40,121 nucleotides of DNA from an uncultured Lachnospiraceae bacterium (GCA_934408585.1 CAKRVA010000014.1:1-40121), one strand, 5' to 3'; numbered from the stretch's first letter, positions 8,274-15,274 are shown. Numbers and translations: made by a program. The notes: a model not told the origin generated them from the sequence alone.

Positions 8274-8880
8274 ATTCTTCGATATGATTCATTTGTTCCT
8301 GAATTTCATCTTCTGTCGCTGCCATTGCCTGCAATGTCTTTGTCAGAAGTTCATCCAGCTCCCAACCCAGCTGGTTTGCGCCACGCTCAATGACCTCACG
8401 CGAGCAGCCGGCTGCAAATCCCTTGCTTTTATACTTTTTCTTTAACGACTTTAATTCCATGTCCTTTGTGCTTTTGGAAGGTCTCATTAAAGCAGCCGCC
8501 CAGATTAAGCCGGTCAATTCATCTGCTGCAAACAGTACCTTTTCCATTTCATGCTCCGGTGCTACATCAAGCGTTACTCCACACTCTACCGTAATTCCGT
8601 ATCCATGGGAAACGACGCCATGAATAACTTCCTCCGATGCTCCGCCTTCCCTGAGCAATTCCGGAGCTTTCAGACAATGTTCCGTCGGATATAATTCAAA
8701 ATCAATGTCGTGCAGTAATCCTACAATTCCCCAGAATTCTGCCTCATCCGCATATCCAAGTTCCCTGGCGTACCATTTCATTACGGCTTCCACGGTAAAC
8801 GCATGCTGAATATGAAATGGGTCCTTATTATATTTTTTCAGTAATGCTAATGCTTCTTCTCTGTTTATTCCTGCATTCAT
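8272..8880 (-). CDS. HD-domain protein, probable metal-dependent phosphohydrolase
   Basis: The 202 residues carry HD-superfamily marks: H26 in the first helix (PFHIQHAF), H57-D58 (GLLHDID), H92 (SHGYG) and a downstream acidic FAADELTGL. Such proteins hydrolyse phosphate esters of nucleotides or signalling molecules, but the substrate cannot be read from sequence. The start codon lies 5 nt after the stop of the upstream Ig-like gene, with AGGAGTAGGA ahead of it, so the two form an operon. A shared function is not evident. Confidence 0.85.
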   Translation of the reverse strand: MNAGINREEALALLKKYNKDPFHIQHAFTVEAVMKWYARELGYADEAEFWGIVGLLHDIDFELYPTEHCLKAPELLREGGASEEVIHGVVSHGYGITVECGVTLDVAPEHEMEKVLFAADELTGLIWAAALMRPSKSTKDMELKSLKKKYKSKGFAAGCSREVIERGANQLGWELDELLTKTLQAMAATEDEIQEQMNHIEE

Positions 8881-8885
8881 TTTTC

Positions 8886-9479
8886 CTACTCCTCTGTTCC
8901 TGTTGTAATCTCAAACTCTGCTTCCAAATCATTTTTTACAAGCTTATATTTCCCGGCAGGAAGATTTCCAAAAACAGTCAGGTCATACGTTTCTTTTACC
9001 ACAGTAAGGTCCGGAATCGTATGCAGCACGTCTTTCCATGCATACTCCTTTTCCGGCTGTACATCTACCCACTCTTCGCCTTCCAGTCTCTGTAACGTAT
9101 ATTCATCTCCATAGCCCATCTCATAACCGCTGTGATTGTCAATTTCAACTGTAACAATTCCATCCTCATATCCAATCACACGCATGGTCATATCAAGCGG
9201 CATGGTGGATAGTTCACTATCCGGTGACTCCGTCTTTGATTCATTCTGCGATTCCTTCAGTGATTCATTCTGTGCTGCATCCTGCGATGCATGTTCTTTG
9301 CCCGGCAGCTTCCCAGCCAGAAAAATAGCAGTAGGGCCATCTGCTCCACCAATAATTGATATGGATGCTGAGCCATCACCATACCATTTGACATGCGTTG
9401 CGACATATCCGCCTATCCCTGCAAGAATCACTACTACTCCTGTTATTATCCAGACCTTTTTATTCTGATACCATTTCAT
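8886..9479 (-). CDS. Membrane-anchored protein with GGADGPT motif and Ig-like domain
   Basis: The 197 residues comprise an N-terminal signal anchor (about 8-28), a short SISIIGGADGPTAIFLAG segment (about 40-56), a polar Ser/Glu/Asn-rich linker (about 60-92) and a beta-rich C-terminal domain with YGDEYTLQRLEGEEWVDV and LPAGKYKLV, resembling bacterial Ig-like folds. The GGADGPT segment also occurs in the beta subunit of sodium-pumping decarboxylases, and short proteins like this are sometimes named after it, but the rest of the protein is unrelated. AGAGGAGGA lies 7 nt before the ATG. It is probably displayed outside the membrane; the role is unknown. Confidence 0.75.
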   Translation of the reverse strand: MKWYQNKKVWIITGVVVILAGIGGYVATHVKWYGDGSASISIIGGADGPTAIFLAGKLPGKEHASQDAAQNESLKESQNESKTESPDSELSTMPLDMTMRVIGYEDGIVTVEIDNHSGYEMGYGDEYTLQRLEGEEWVDVQPEKEYAWKDVLHTIPDLTVVKETYDLTVFGNLPAGKYKLVKNDLEAEFEITTGTEE

Positions 9480-9524
9480 AAACTTGTCCTCCTCTGAATA
9501 ATTCCTACTTACTTTCGTGCTAAT

Positions 9525-9553
9525 ATCATAGTCAAAATTGCTTCAAAAGTAAA
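9525..9553 (-). promoter_or_regulatory. Candidate promoter for the Ig-like / HD operon
   Basis: Read leftward, TTTACT (9548-9553), a 17-bp spacer and TATGAT (9525-9530) lie 45 bp before the Ig-like start. Confidence 0.55.
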
Positions 9554-9575
9554 GACAAAGCTTTCAAAAGATTTT

Positions 9576-10175
9576 TTATTTTCTACCCAGATACCGGAAT
9601 ACATGCTGACAGTATTCCTGATATGGCGCGCCAAAGGTATTTACAAGATACTTTTCTTCCTGCAATATCTGCAAATGAAGCATGACAATAGCAAATATAG
9701 AAAAACCAAGTGTCAGCAGGTTTCCATACATCAGCAGCACGCCAATATACATGAAATCAAATCCAAGAAATGCCGGATTGCGGCTATACCTGTAAATGCC
9801 GGTGGTAACCAATTCCGTTTTGTCTTTGTCCGGAATGCCCGCTCTCCAACTGTCTTTCATGCACAACACGGAAAGCAGAAAGATGACATCCCCCAGCATT
9901 CCAATGCAAAACCCGGTAAACCGCGCACCAGCAGGAAGATAATTCCACTCAAAAACGATGGAAAGAATCTGCGCAACAGGTGCCCCTAATGTCGCAATAC
10001 TCATCAGCATCTCGACGGTGTGAATCTCACGCTCTTTCCTGCGCCCAATCTGTCTTGTCTGAATGCCGCGCCGCTTCTGCACCAGCTTTTTGCCAAAATA
10101 TATGCCATAAAAGATTGCCAGCACCAGCAGTGCCAGCAGGTTATACGGAAGTCTCTCTTCCAATGGAAAATTCAT
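9576..10175 (-). CDS. Isoprenylcysteine methyltransferase-like (ICMT/PEMT family) membrane protein
   Basis: The 199 residues contain four to five hydrophobic helices and the family signature in the C-terminal half: GIYRYSRNPAFLGF followed by EEKYLVNTFGAPYQEYCQHVFRYLG, the SAM- and substrate-binding region of integral membrane methyltransferases (ICMT/phospholipid methyltransferase). Bacterial members are poorly characterised, so a lipid or isoprenoid substrate is only a family inference. AAGGAGAG lies 8 nt before the ATG. It is transcribed alone: the upstream gene is over 400 bp away across a repeat array. Confidence 0.85.
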   Translation of the reverse strand: MNFPLEERLPYNLLALLVLAIFYGIYFGKKLVQKRRGIQTRQIGRRKEREIHTVEMLMSIATLGAPVAQILSIVFEWNYLPAGARFTGFCIGMLGDVIFLLSVLCMKDSWRAGIPDKDKTELVTTGIYRYSRNPAFLGFDFMYIGVLLMYGNLLTLGFSIFAIVMLHLQILQEEKYLVNTFGAPYQEYCQHVFRYLGRK

Positions 10176-10231
10176 CGTTTGTCTCTCCTTCCGGGTACTC
10201 GTTCTGTGTGTTACGGTATCCCAGTGTTCAA

Positions 10232-10564
10232 TTTTCTATATCCATTATTTTCTTCCTATTGCATCCCAAAAGCAAGTACCTATTTTCTATATTGAAAATA
10301 GTTGCCCCAAAGCCTCCCAAAGGTCTGCACGGATTTTCTATATACATAAAAGGTGTATGAATATATCCCACAAAAAGGAGGACGTTTTCTATATAGGAAA
10401 TAATTGAAAAATAATATCCCAAAGCCGAAAGAATTTTTTCTATATACATACATTTTATTTCTGTGATGTACAATTTTTTCTATATAATCATACAACCATC
10501 CTATAATGTCCAAAATTTGACCCCTTTTTGGACATTATGACTTCCTATTTTTTCATATAGAAAA
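10232..10564. repeat. Two-block tandem repeat array, period 51 bp
   Basis: TTTTCTATAT starts at 10232, 10283, 10334, 10385 and 10436 (exact 51-bp steps) and again at 10476 (40 bp). In the first four units ATCCCAAA or a close variant begins 31 nt into the unit. The 21 nt between blocks and the 12 nt after them are variable. An inverted copy, ATATAGAAAA (10555-10564), closes the region and is followed by another CCCAAA. Several first blocks extend to near-palindromes (TTTTCTATATTGAAAA). The 10176-10603 gap holds nothing else I can support as a gene. Confidence 0.85.
10503..10538. repeat. 13-bp inverted repeat inside the array
   Basis: ATAATGTCCAAAA (10503-10515) is matched by its complement at 10526-10538 around a 10-nt loop. 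No T tract follows on either strand, so it is not a standard terminator. Confidence 0.75.
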
Positions 10565-10603
10565 TGCTTCCCAAATGCCTTATGTATATCAAAACTCCAC
10601 TCT

Positions 10604-11293
10604 TTATGGTATAAAATTTCTCGTAATCTGAGAAATTTCTCCATTCTCTAAGGCTACTGTAGTATTGTTTGGATAAAAACCATAAATATCATCTTTTAAC
10701 AAATTCAGGAATCCATCTGTATCATATTCCTGCTCCTGTTTACTTGGGTCTGATGAATCTTTGAAAGAGAAATCCTTTGCCAGAGGCAAATCCAATTCTG
10801 TTACTGGTTGATAGCTTATGGATTCCAGCTGAATTTCATAATATAGTCCGTCATCTCCTTTATACAGATCACATCCGTCCTGTTCCAAGCCTCCGTTTAT
10901 CTGAATCCAACTATCACTCTGCGGTTCCACCGTTTCCACCTTCATTTCCTGTCGGTCAATCACCAAAACATCTCCGGCTTTTAAGCTCTCGATTTCAGAA
11001 GCATTAAACCGTTCATAGTCATAAGCCGTCAGATGAATATTGGTCTGCTCCTCTTGTTTTTGCACATCATCCACAGTAAATGACGCTGCAAATTTACAAT
11101 TTGCTGAAGCACTGATATCGTTTATGTTCTGGATTGGTTTAACACAAACTTCCTCCGTAGTCGTTTCTATCGACGCTTCTTCCTGTTCATTTGCAGTATT
11201 CTCAGACTGCGTTTCCCCAGAGATTCCACATCCACCGCATATTAACAACATACATCCTGTCATTATAGCAATACTAAAATGTTTCAATTTCAT
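10604..11293 (-). CDS. Probable lipoprotein of unknown function
   Basis: The 229 residues begin with a positively charged start, a hydrophobic core and Cys22 (LLICGGC), a poor match to the lipobox but a typical layout for a lipoprotein. A low-complexity Ser/Glu/Thr-rich linker (about 25-50) follows. The remainder is a soluble domain I do not recognise, with segments such as YERFNASEIESLKAGDVLVIDRQEM and a C-terminal FYPNNTTVALENGEISQITR. GAGGAGAA lies about 6 nt before the ATG. It is transcribed alone between the repeat array and the TetR/GNAT pair. Confidence 0.65.
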   Translation of the reverse strand: MKLKHFSIAIMTGCMLLICGGCGISGETQSENTANEQEEASIETTTEEVCVKPIQNINDISASANCKFAASFTVDDVQKQEEQTNIHLTAYDYERFNASEIESLKAGDVLVIDRQEMKVETVEPQSDSWIQINGGLEQDGCDLYKGDDGLYYEIQLESISYQPVTELDLPLAKDFSFKDSSDPSKQEQEYDTDGFLNLLKDDIYGFYPNNTTVALENGEISQITRNFIP

Positions 11294-11373
11294 AATTATT
11301 TCTCCTCACTTGTTATTCTAAAATATATTAATAGAACTATCCCTTTACCATATTAGGTCATCTCATCTGAAAA

Positions 11374-12030
11374 TTATGTATGAGAATTCCGCTGTTTCCG
11401 GACAGTTTCACGCTTTTTCTTTTCCGAACCATTAAGCAGCATACCGACAAGAACACCCAGGCTTATGCCAAGTGTCATGCCCCAAAGTATCTGACCGTAC
11501 AAATGCCCCATAGCCATACCAATGGCAATGCCAAACAGCATATAAGTGGGCACCCAGTTAGTAAGTGGGTTTTCTATCAGAAAGTGCGGACCTTTTATGC
11601 CAGTTCCATCCGATACAAAACCGCATTTTTCAAGGACACTCTGAAAATCAAGGTTCGTTGGCTCCGTTTCTGTTTCAATAAACACAACATCCTTCTGACC
11701 AAATGCCCATTGTGTGATAGCCGGAAGTGCTTCTGTCAAATAACCATTGCTGTCATTTTCTGGCAAAACACCATATCCAATTTCTACCGAATTATTTTCA
11801 ACTGGGCCTTTAAAGCAGAAATCTCCAACATATTCTCCACTATCCTTCAATGTCATTTTCCATGGTGCATACCAGATTCTGTTCGCCGGATCATTCTTGC
11901 ATCCATTCAGCATCTCCCCATAATTAAGGCGAAGTTCATCGGAATCTATGCACTCCATCAACGCCTCAATCTCTCCGTCAGACATAGGACGAAGAATCAT
12001 CCTTTTTGTTTCTATCTCAATTTTTTTCAT
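11374..12030 (-). CDS. GNAT-type acetyltransferase fused to a two-helix glycine-rich membrane tail
   Basis: Of 218 residues, about 1-150 form a RimJ/RimL-like GNAT domain (KRMILRPMS start; VEIGYGVLPENDSNGYLTEAL in the acetyl-CoA region; VLEKCGFV near its end). The residue usually Arg/Gln in the CoA loop is replaced in this copy, so activity is uncertain. Residues about 155-200 form two transmembrane helices with glycine-zipper spacing (GIAIGMAMG, GMTLGISLGVLVG), followed by a basic tail. The ATG at 12030 has GGGG 9 nt upstream; a TTG at 12057 overlapping the TetR stop is less likely. It is probably the target partner of the TetR repressor. Confidence 0.75.
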   Translation of the reverse strand: MKKIEIETKRMILRPMSDGEIEALMECIDSDELRLNYGEMLNGCKNDPANRIWYAPWKMTLKDSGEYVGDFCFKGPVENNSVEIGYGVLPENDSNGYLTEALPAITQWAFGQKDVVFIETETEPTNLDFQSVLEKCGFVSDGTGIKGPHFLIENPLTNWVPTYMLFGIAIGMAMGHLYGQILWGMTLGISLGVLVGMLLNGSEKKKRETVRKQRNSHT

Positions 12031-12053
12031 AGGATATTTCCCCTTTCTATCTA

Positions 12054-12668
12054 TCAATTATTCTTTTTTCTTAAATTCAGCGGTATGGGGGATACACCAT
12101 AATAAGTAGCAAGTGAAGTAAATTCCCTGCGAAATGATTGCAATAGCTCCGTGTCCGTCAAATGCAAATGGTCTGCATTTGCCAGAATCGCCAATCCATA
12201 GGAATAGTACACCATATCCTGATGCAGCTTTTGTGCAATTTCCTCCGTGTAACCGTACTCTGTCATGATTGTTGCTATAATTTCCGGAAATAACACATCT
12301 TCCTGATAAGGACCAAGTTGTCTGCCGTCCAGATACAGCCACCGGAACAGGTACTTTTCCTGTGCAGCAAACTTTACAAATCCAATACCATAACTACTAT
12401 AACGGCTATACTGACTATAACAATTGCTACTGTCATCATGCATGTGGAGCCAATCCCGTACATGCTGGGTATGTTGTTCGATTGCCCGTTGTGTCATGGC
12501 TGTTTTTAAGTCATCCATATTCTGAAATGACAAATAAATTGGTTGTGTAGAGCATCCCAACTTCTTTGCAACACTCCGCGCATTGATAGCTGTTGTACCA
12601 CTCTCTCGTAATATCTCTACCGCTGCGTCTATGATTTCCTCTTTTGATACTTTTTTTATTGCCGGCAT
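12054..12668 (-). CDS. TetR/AcrR-family transcriptional repressor
   Basis: The 204 residues have an N-terminal TetR helix-turn-helix (IIDAAVEILRESG ... ARSVAKKLGCSTQPIYLSFQNMDDL, about 11-55). The C-terminal ligand-binding half is family-specific and not recognisable. GGAGG lies a few nt upstream of the start. Two dyads lie immediately upstream, between the -10 box and the gene, so it very likely represses itself and the GNAT gene 23 bp downstream. Confidence 0.92.
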   Translation of the reverse strand: MPAIKKVSKEEIIDAAVEILRESGTTAINARSVAKKLGCSTQPIYLSFQNMDDLKTAMTQRAIEQHTQHVRDWLHMHDDSSNCYSQYSRYSSYGIGFVKFAAQEKYLFRWLYLDGRQLGPYQEDVLFPEIIATIMTEYGYTEEIAQKLHQDMVYYSYGLAILANADHLHLTDTELLQSFRREFTSLATYYGVSPIPLNLRKKNN

Positions 12669-12683
12669 ATTTCCTCCATCAAT

Positions 12684-12714
12684 AATAACTTAAGTTATTC
12701 ATAACTTTTGTTAT
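12684..12714. promoter_or_regulatory. Paired operator dyads for the TetR gene
   Basis: AATAACTTAAGTTATT (12684-12699) is a perfect 16-bp palindrome. Adjacent is ATAAC-TTTT-GTTAT (12701-12714), using the same ATAAC/GTTAT half-sites. The second dyad touches the -10 box. Both sit between promoter and start codon, as expected for autorepression. Confidence 0.8.
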
Positions 12715-12741
12715 TATACAATTCATAATTTCTTTTGTCAA
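12713..12741 (-). promoter_or_regulatory. Consensus promoter of the TetR-GNAT operon
   Basis: Read leftward, TTGACA (12736-12741), a 17-bp spacer and TATAAT (12713-12718) match the sigma-A consensus at all 12 positions. A promoter this strong implies that tight repression is needed. Confidence 0.88.
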
Positions 12742-12760
12742 TCAGATAAACCTTATTAAG

Positions 12761-12792
12761 AAAAAAACCTCGAAAACACTTGATTTTCGAGG
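12761..12792 (-). terminator. Terminator of the duplicated-domain lipoprotein gene
   Basis: The 9-bp arms 12768-12776 and 12784-12792 are followed, read leftward, by seven T residues (12761-12767). It lies 60 bp after the stop at 12852. Confidence 0.85.
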
Positions 12793-12851
12793 CTTCGGTT
12801 TTTCTTGATATTGGGGTGAATTATCTCCTTGTCAAAATATACCCAAGCATT

Positions 12852-13640
12852 TCAATTATAGCTCTCGCTACCAACGGCCTGCGCACCGGGCAATCCGATT
12901 TTCGTGTGCTCGTCAAATTCCTCCTGGCTGAATTTTTCTATTCCGGTCAGCGTTCCGTGCTTCTCACAATCCGGACTGTTGTAATCACGAATAGAATAAA
13001 TGTCTATCGTGCCTGTTCCGTTGCCAAGTGTTCTCATTTCACCTTTGAACTTCCCGCTTGTAAGATTTTCCCCATTTGAAGTAAGGACATCCTGAAAGTA
13101 CCGAACTTTTTCACCGTTAAAAAATAACTGGTCGTTGTCAGCATCGTAGGTCAATCCAAATGCTTTATATTCCTCTACGAGCCGTGCAGTTTCCTCTGCA
13201 TTGCGCAGTTTTCCTTCCGAGGTAACGGCTTGAGTGCTTTTGTAGTCTTCCACATCTCGTGCTTCAAACTCTTGCTGTGAAAACTCTTTCAGACCAATCA
13301 GCGTACCGCTTGAATCAGCAGAACTATCTGCCGACTTCGAGGTGTTCGCCAAATTCCGAATGGCATATACATCTACCGTACCATTCTCATTCAGGAAATT
13401 CAGTCCAGCCATTTCTTTGTCATTAATAGAATAGAAATCTTCAAACCAACGAACCAGCTTGCCATTATAGGTAAGCTCATCCTTCTCAGCATCATAGTGC
13501 ATCCCAAATTTTTCATAGGGAGCATACATTTCTTCTTTTGCTGACTCATTCTGTCCTTTGATGTCTTGTGGAGTTGCCCCACAGCCTGCCAGGCTGATAA
13601 TGACAAGCATGACTGCAGTGTATAATACAATTCGTTTCAT
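12852..13640 (-). CDS. Lipoprotein with an internally duplicated domain
   Basis: The 262 residues have a lipobox ISLAGC (Cys20). Two homologous copies follow, about 37-130 and about 155-245, each running from YxxFGxxYDAxxDxLxxNGxxVRxFxD through a DVYAIR/DIYSIR strand to GTLxGxxxFSQxEF. Similar modules occur, as I recall, at the C termini of some clostridial M56-family proteins; the function is unknown. The ATG at 13640 is chosen because it begins the signal peptide; the longer frame to 13715 runs through the upstream terminator. No clear promoter was identified. Its product is probably anchored on the outer face of the membrane. Confidence 0.75.
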   Translation of the reverse strand: MKRIVLYTAVMLVIISLAGCGATPQDIKGQNESAKEEMYAPYEKFGMHYDAEKDELTYNGKLVRWFEDFYSINDKEMAGLNFLNENGTVDVYAIRNLANTSKSADSSADSSGTLIGLKEFSQQEFEARDVEDYKSTQAVTSEGKLRNAEETARLVEEYKAFGLTYDADNDQLFFNGEKVRYFQDVLTSNGENLTSGKFKGEMRTLGNGTGTIDIYSIRDYNSPDCEKHGTLTGIEKFSQEEFDEHTKIGLPGAQAVGSESYN

Positions 13641-13698
13641 ATTTTTTATCATTCCTTTCTTTGAATATACTGTTATTTCAAATGATGTTCCTCTTTTC

Positions 13699-13743
13699 AA
13701 AAAAGCGCAGAGCAAACCTTCATCTATCAGGTCCTGCTCTGCG
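13699..13743 (-). terminator. Terminator of the TetR-isochorismatase-KTR operon
   Basis: CGCAGAGCA (13706-13714) pairs with TGCTCTGCG (13735-13743); six T residues follow leftward (13699-13704). It begins 2 bp past the KTR stop codon. Confidence 0.85.
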
Positions 13744-13744
13744 T

Positions 13745-13933
13745 CTAAGCGTCTGGCATTTTAATTTCTTCAATTTTTTTATTTCTAAAACCAATTACAC
13801 AAATATATTTACATTTCGGACAGAATAAAGGAAAATCCTCTAACACCGTATGTGGGCGTATCTGCGTTCTCGTTTTTCCGCCACATCTTGGGCAGCGAAG
13901 CCACTCTAATTTCGTTTCTATGTTTTCAGTCAT
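13745..13933 (-). CDS. Cysteine-rich KTR-type zinc-ribbon protein
   Basis: The 62 residues contain two CxxC pairs, C14/C17 and C38/C41, forming a probable zinc ribbon, and a KTRTQIRPHT segment between them that matches the Cys-rich KTR domain family. Members are common near integrative elements in Firmicutes, but no element ends or integrase are visible here. GAGGTG lies 7 nt before the ATG. It is the third gene of the TetR operon, 36 bp after the isochorismatase stop. The molecular role is unknown. Confidence 0.8.
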   Translation of the reverse strand: MTENIETKLEWLRCPRCGGKTRTQIRPHTVLEDFPLFCPKCKYICVIGFRNKKIEEIKMPDA

Positions 13934-13969
13934 TTATATCACCTCGCTTTTTCCTGATTGCCATGGATT

Positions 13970-14467
13970 TTACGCTCTCTTGACTTCTTGAAGTGTCATA
14001 ATCGAGCATCCCTTGCTTTCATAATATGTAAGCATCTCAGGCAGCTTCTTTTTATCATAGCTGGTAATGCAGTCCGATAGCACATGAACGATATATCCGC
14101 TTTTTGTCATATTAAAGCAGGTAGATTTGATGCAGGCTGTTGCGTCTGCACCGGCAATATAAAACTCGGTAATACCATGCTCCTGAACAAAGGCAGTAAA
14201 ATCCTCGCTGGTCAGTGCATTGCTTTTTGACTTCGTAAAGATGTGGTCAGATACGACTTTCATCTCTGGCACCAGTTCTGCACCATGTGTGCCAGGTTTA
14301 AATGTTCTTGTTCCCGCAGACAGATTGTTATGCCGAATATAAACGACCCACAGTTCCTTTTGTACTGCCCAGTCGATTGCCTCATTGACTTTTTCAATGA
14401 TTTCTCTGTAATTTTTCGTAATGTCATTTTGGAGGTCGATTACGACCAATGCGCTACTTTTCATCAT
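13970..14467 (-). CDS. Isochorismatase-family cysteine hydrolase
   Basis: The 165 residues match the isochorismatase-like hydrolase fold with the Asp-Lys-Cys triad: D11 (VVIDLQND), K79 (IFTKSKSNAL) and C112 (GADATACIKST). Relatives hydrolyse nicotinamide, isochorismate, biuret or similar small amides; the substrate is not evident. Its ATG overlaps the TGA of the TetR gene, with GAGG 7 nt upstream, so the two are translationally coupled. It is likely the enzyme controlled by the TetR ligand. A second ATG follows immediately at 14464. Confidence 0.88.
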   Translation of the reverse strand: MMKSSALVVIDLQNDITKNYREIIEKVNEAIDWAVQKELWVVYIRHNNLSAGTRTFKPGTHGAELVPEMKVVSDHIFTKSKSNALTSEDFTAFVQEHGITEFYIAGADATACIKSTCFNMTKSGYIVHVLSDCITSYDKKKLPEMLTYYESKGCSIMTLQEVKRA

Positions 14468-15108
14468 ATTCGTACCTCAAGGATAGAATTGATTATCTGC
14501 CGGAAGCCATAGTCGAGGAACTCATCTTCAGTCATGCCATTTTGCCCGCAAATGAACTTTCCCTTTGTCTCGACAAGTGCAATCAGCGAATCAAGGCTTG
14601 TTGAAAGTACATAGACCGTCATCCCAGGAACAACTTCTTTTCTCACCTCGCCACTTTTCTGCCCACGCACAATGAGTGCTTCAAGAATCTCATTTATCTC
14701 AGTTCCAAGACAAAGTATTTTTTTCACTGTGTCTGAAGCTGCCACTTGCTCGATTTCCACTGCACCGGAATGTTTCAAGATTTCAAGCGAGAGAGGATAT
14801 TCCTTACTGTAACGGCTCTTCGCTCTGCATACCTCACGGTAGGCATCGACAAATCCTGCATTATCATTTACTACGTTTTCTATATCCGTCTTTAGTGTCC
14901 GCAGCCCCTTTTCAATGATGTGGTGCAGAATATCCCCCTTACTCTCATAATATGCGTAGATTGTGCGCCGACTGTATTCAGATGCTTTTGAAATATCATC
15001 TATCGTCGTCTGTGCGTAACCCTTTTCCGAAAAGAGATTTTCCGCAGCCGTCATTATTCTCTCTCTATGCAACGTAGCAACAGCCTCTTTTTTGCTCATT
15101 TGTCTCAT
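14464..15108 (-). CDS. TetR-family transcriptional repressor
   Basis: The 214 residues have an N-terminal TetR DNA-binding domain (IMTAAENLFSEKG ... IDDISKASEYSRRTIYAYYESKGDIL, about 18-62) and an all-helical C-terminal domain. It is first in a three-gene operon with the isochorismatase-like enzyme and the KTR protein. GGAG lies 6 nt before the ATG. A perfect dyad overlaps its own promoter, strongly suggesting autorepression. The inducer is unknown, possibly a substrate or product of the enzyme (inference). Confidence 0.93.
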   Translation of the reverse strand: MRQMSKKEAVATLHRERIMTAAENLFSEKGYAQTTIDDISKASEYSRRTIYAYYESKGDILHHIIEKGLRTLKTDIENVVNDNAGFVDAYREVCRAKSRYSKEYPLSLEILKHSGAVEIEQVAASDTVKKILCLGTEINEILEALIVRGQKSGEVRKEVVPGMTVYVLSTSLDSLIALVETKGKFICGQNGMTEDEFLDYGFRQIINSILEVRI

Positions 15109-15123
15109 GGTATACTCCTATTT

Positions 15124-15152
15124 CAAATAGTATACTGTTAGTATACTATTTG
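15124..15152. promoter_or_regulatory. TetR operator: perfect 13-bp-arm palindrome
   Basis: CAAATAGTATACT (15124-15136) and its exact complement AGTATACTATTTG (15140-15152) flank GTT. It covers the -10 box of the promoter of the TetR gene, 16 bp before the start codon. Confidence 0.88.
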
Positions 15153-15168
15153 ATTTTGACATTGTCAA
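15140..15168 (-). promoter_or_regulatory. Promoter of the TetR-isochorismatase-KTR operon
   Basis: Read leftward, TTGACA (15163-15168), a 17-bp spacer and TATACT (15140-15145) are present. Only one position differs from the sigma-A consensus. Confidence 0.85.
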
Positions 15169-15204
15169 CAAAAACCGGCAAGTAACGCTGAGTTTCAGGA
15201 AATA

Positions 15205-15240
15205 AAATAAGAAAGCCCCGGAAAACTTGATTTTCCGGGG
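15205..15240 (-). terminator. Terminator of the rplM-rpsI operon
   Basis: The 10-bp arms CCCCGGAAAA (15216-15225) and TTTTCCGGGG (15231-15240) are followed leftward by a T-rich stretch. It lies 34 bp past the rpsI stop. Confidence 0.88.
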
Positions 15241-15274
15241 TTTTGAACCATTTTGATATATTCTGGGCAGTTGC

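Noticed and set aside
8886..9479. Sodium-pumping decarboxylase beta subunit
   Set aside because: Only the short GGADGPT segment matches; the real subunit is a polytopic membrane protein of about 400 residues.
10228..10513. Leftward open frames in the second array with repetitive peptides
   Set aside because: They are overlapping frames over the tandem repeat without a ribosome binding site; the repeat explains them.
10503..10538. Intrinsic terminator for the lipoprotein gene at 10604
   Set aside because: The stem is good but no T tract follows in either direction, and it lies within the repeat array.
11380..12102. Rightward 240-residue open frame
   Set aside because: It is antisense to the GNAT gene and overlaps the TetR end, with no ribosome binding site and no recognisable domain.
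13641..13715. N-terminal extension of the duplicated-domain lipoprotein
   Set aside because: It would run through the terminator hairpin of the upstream operon and hide the signal peptide.
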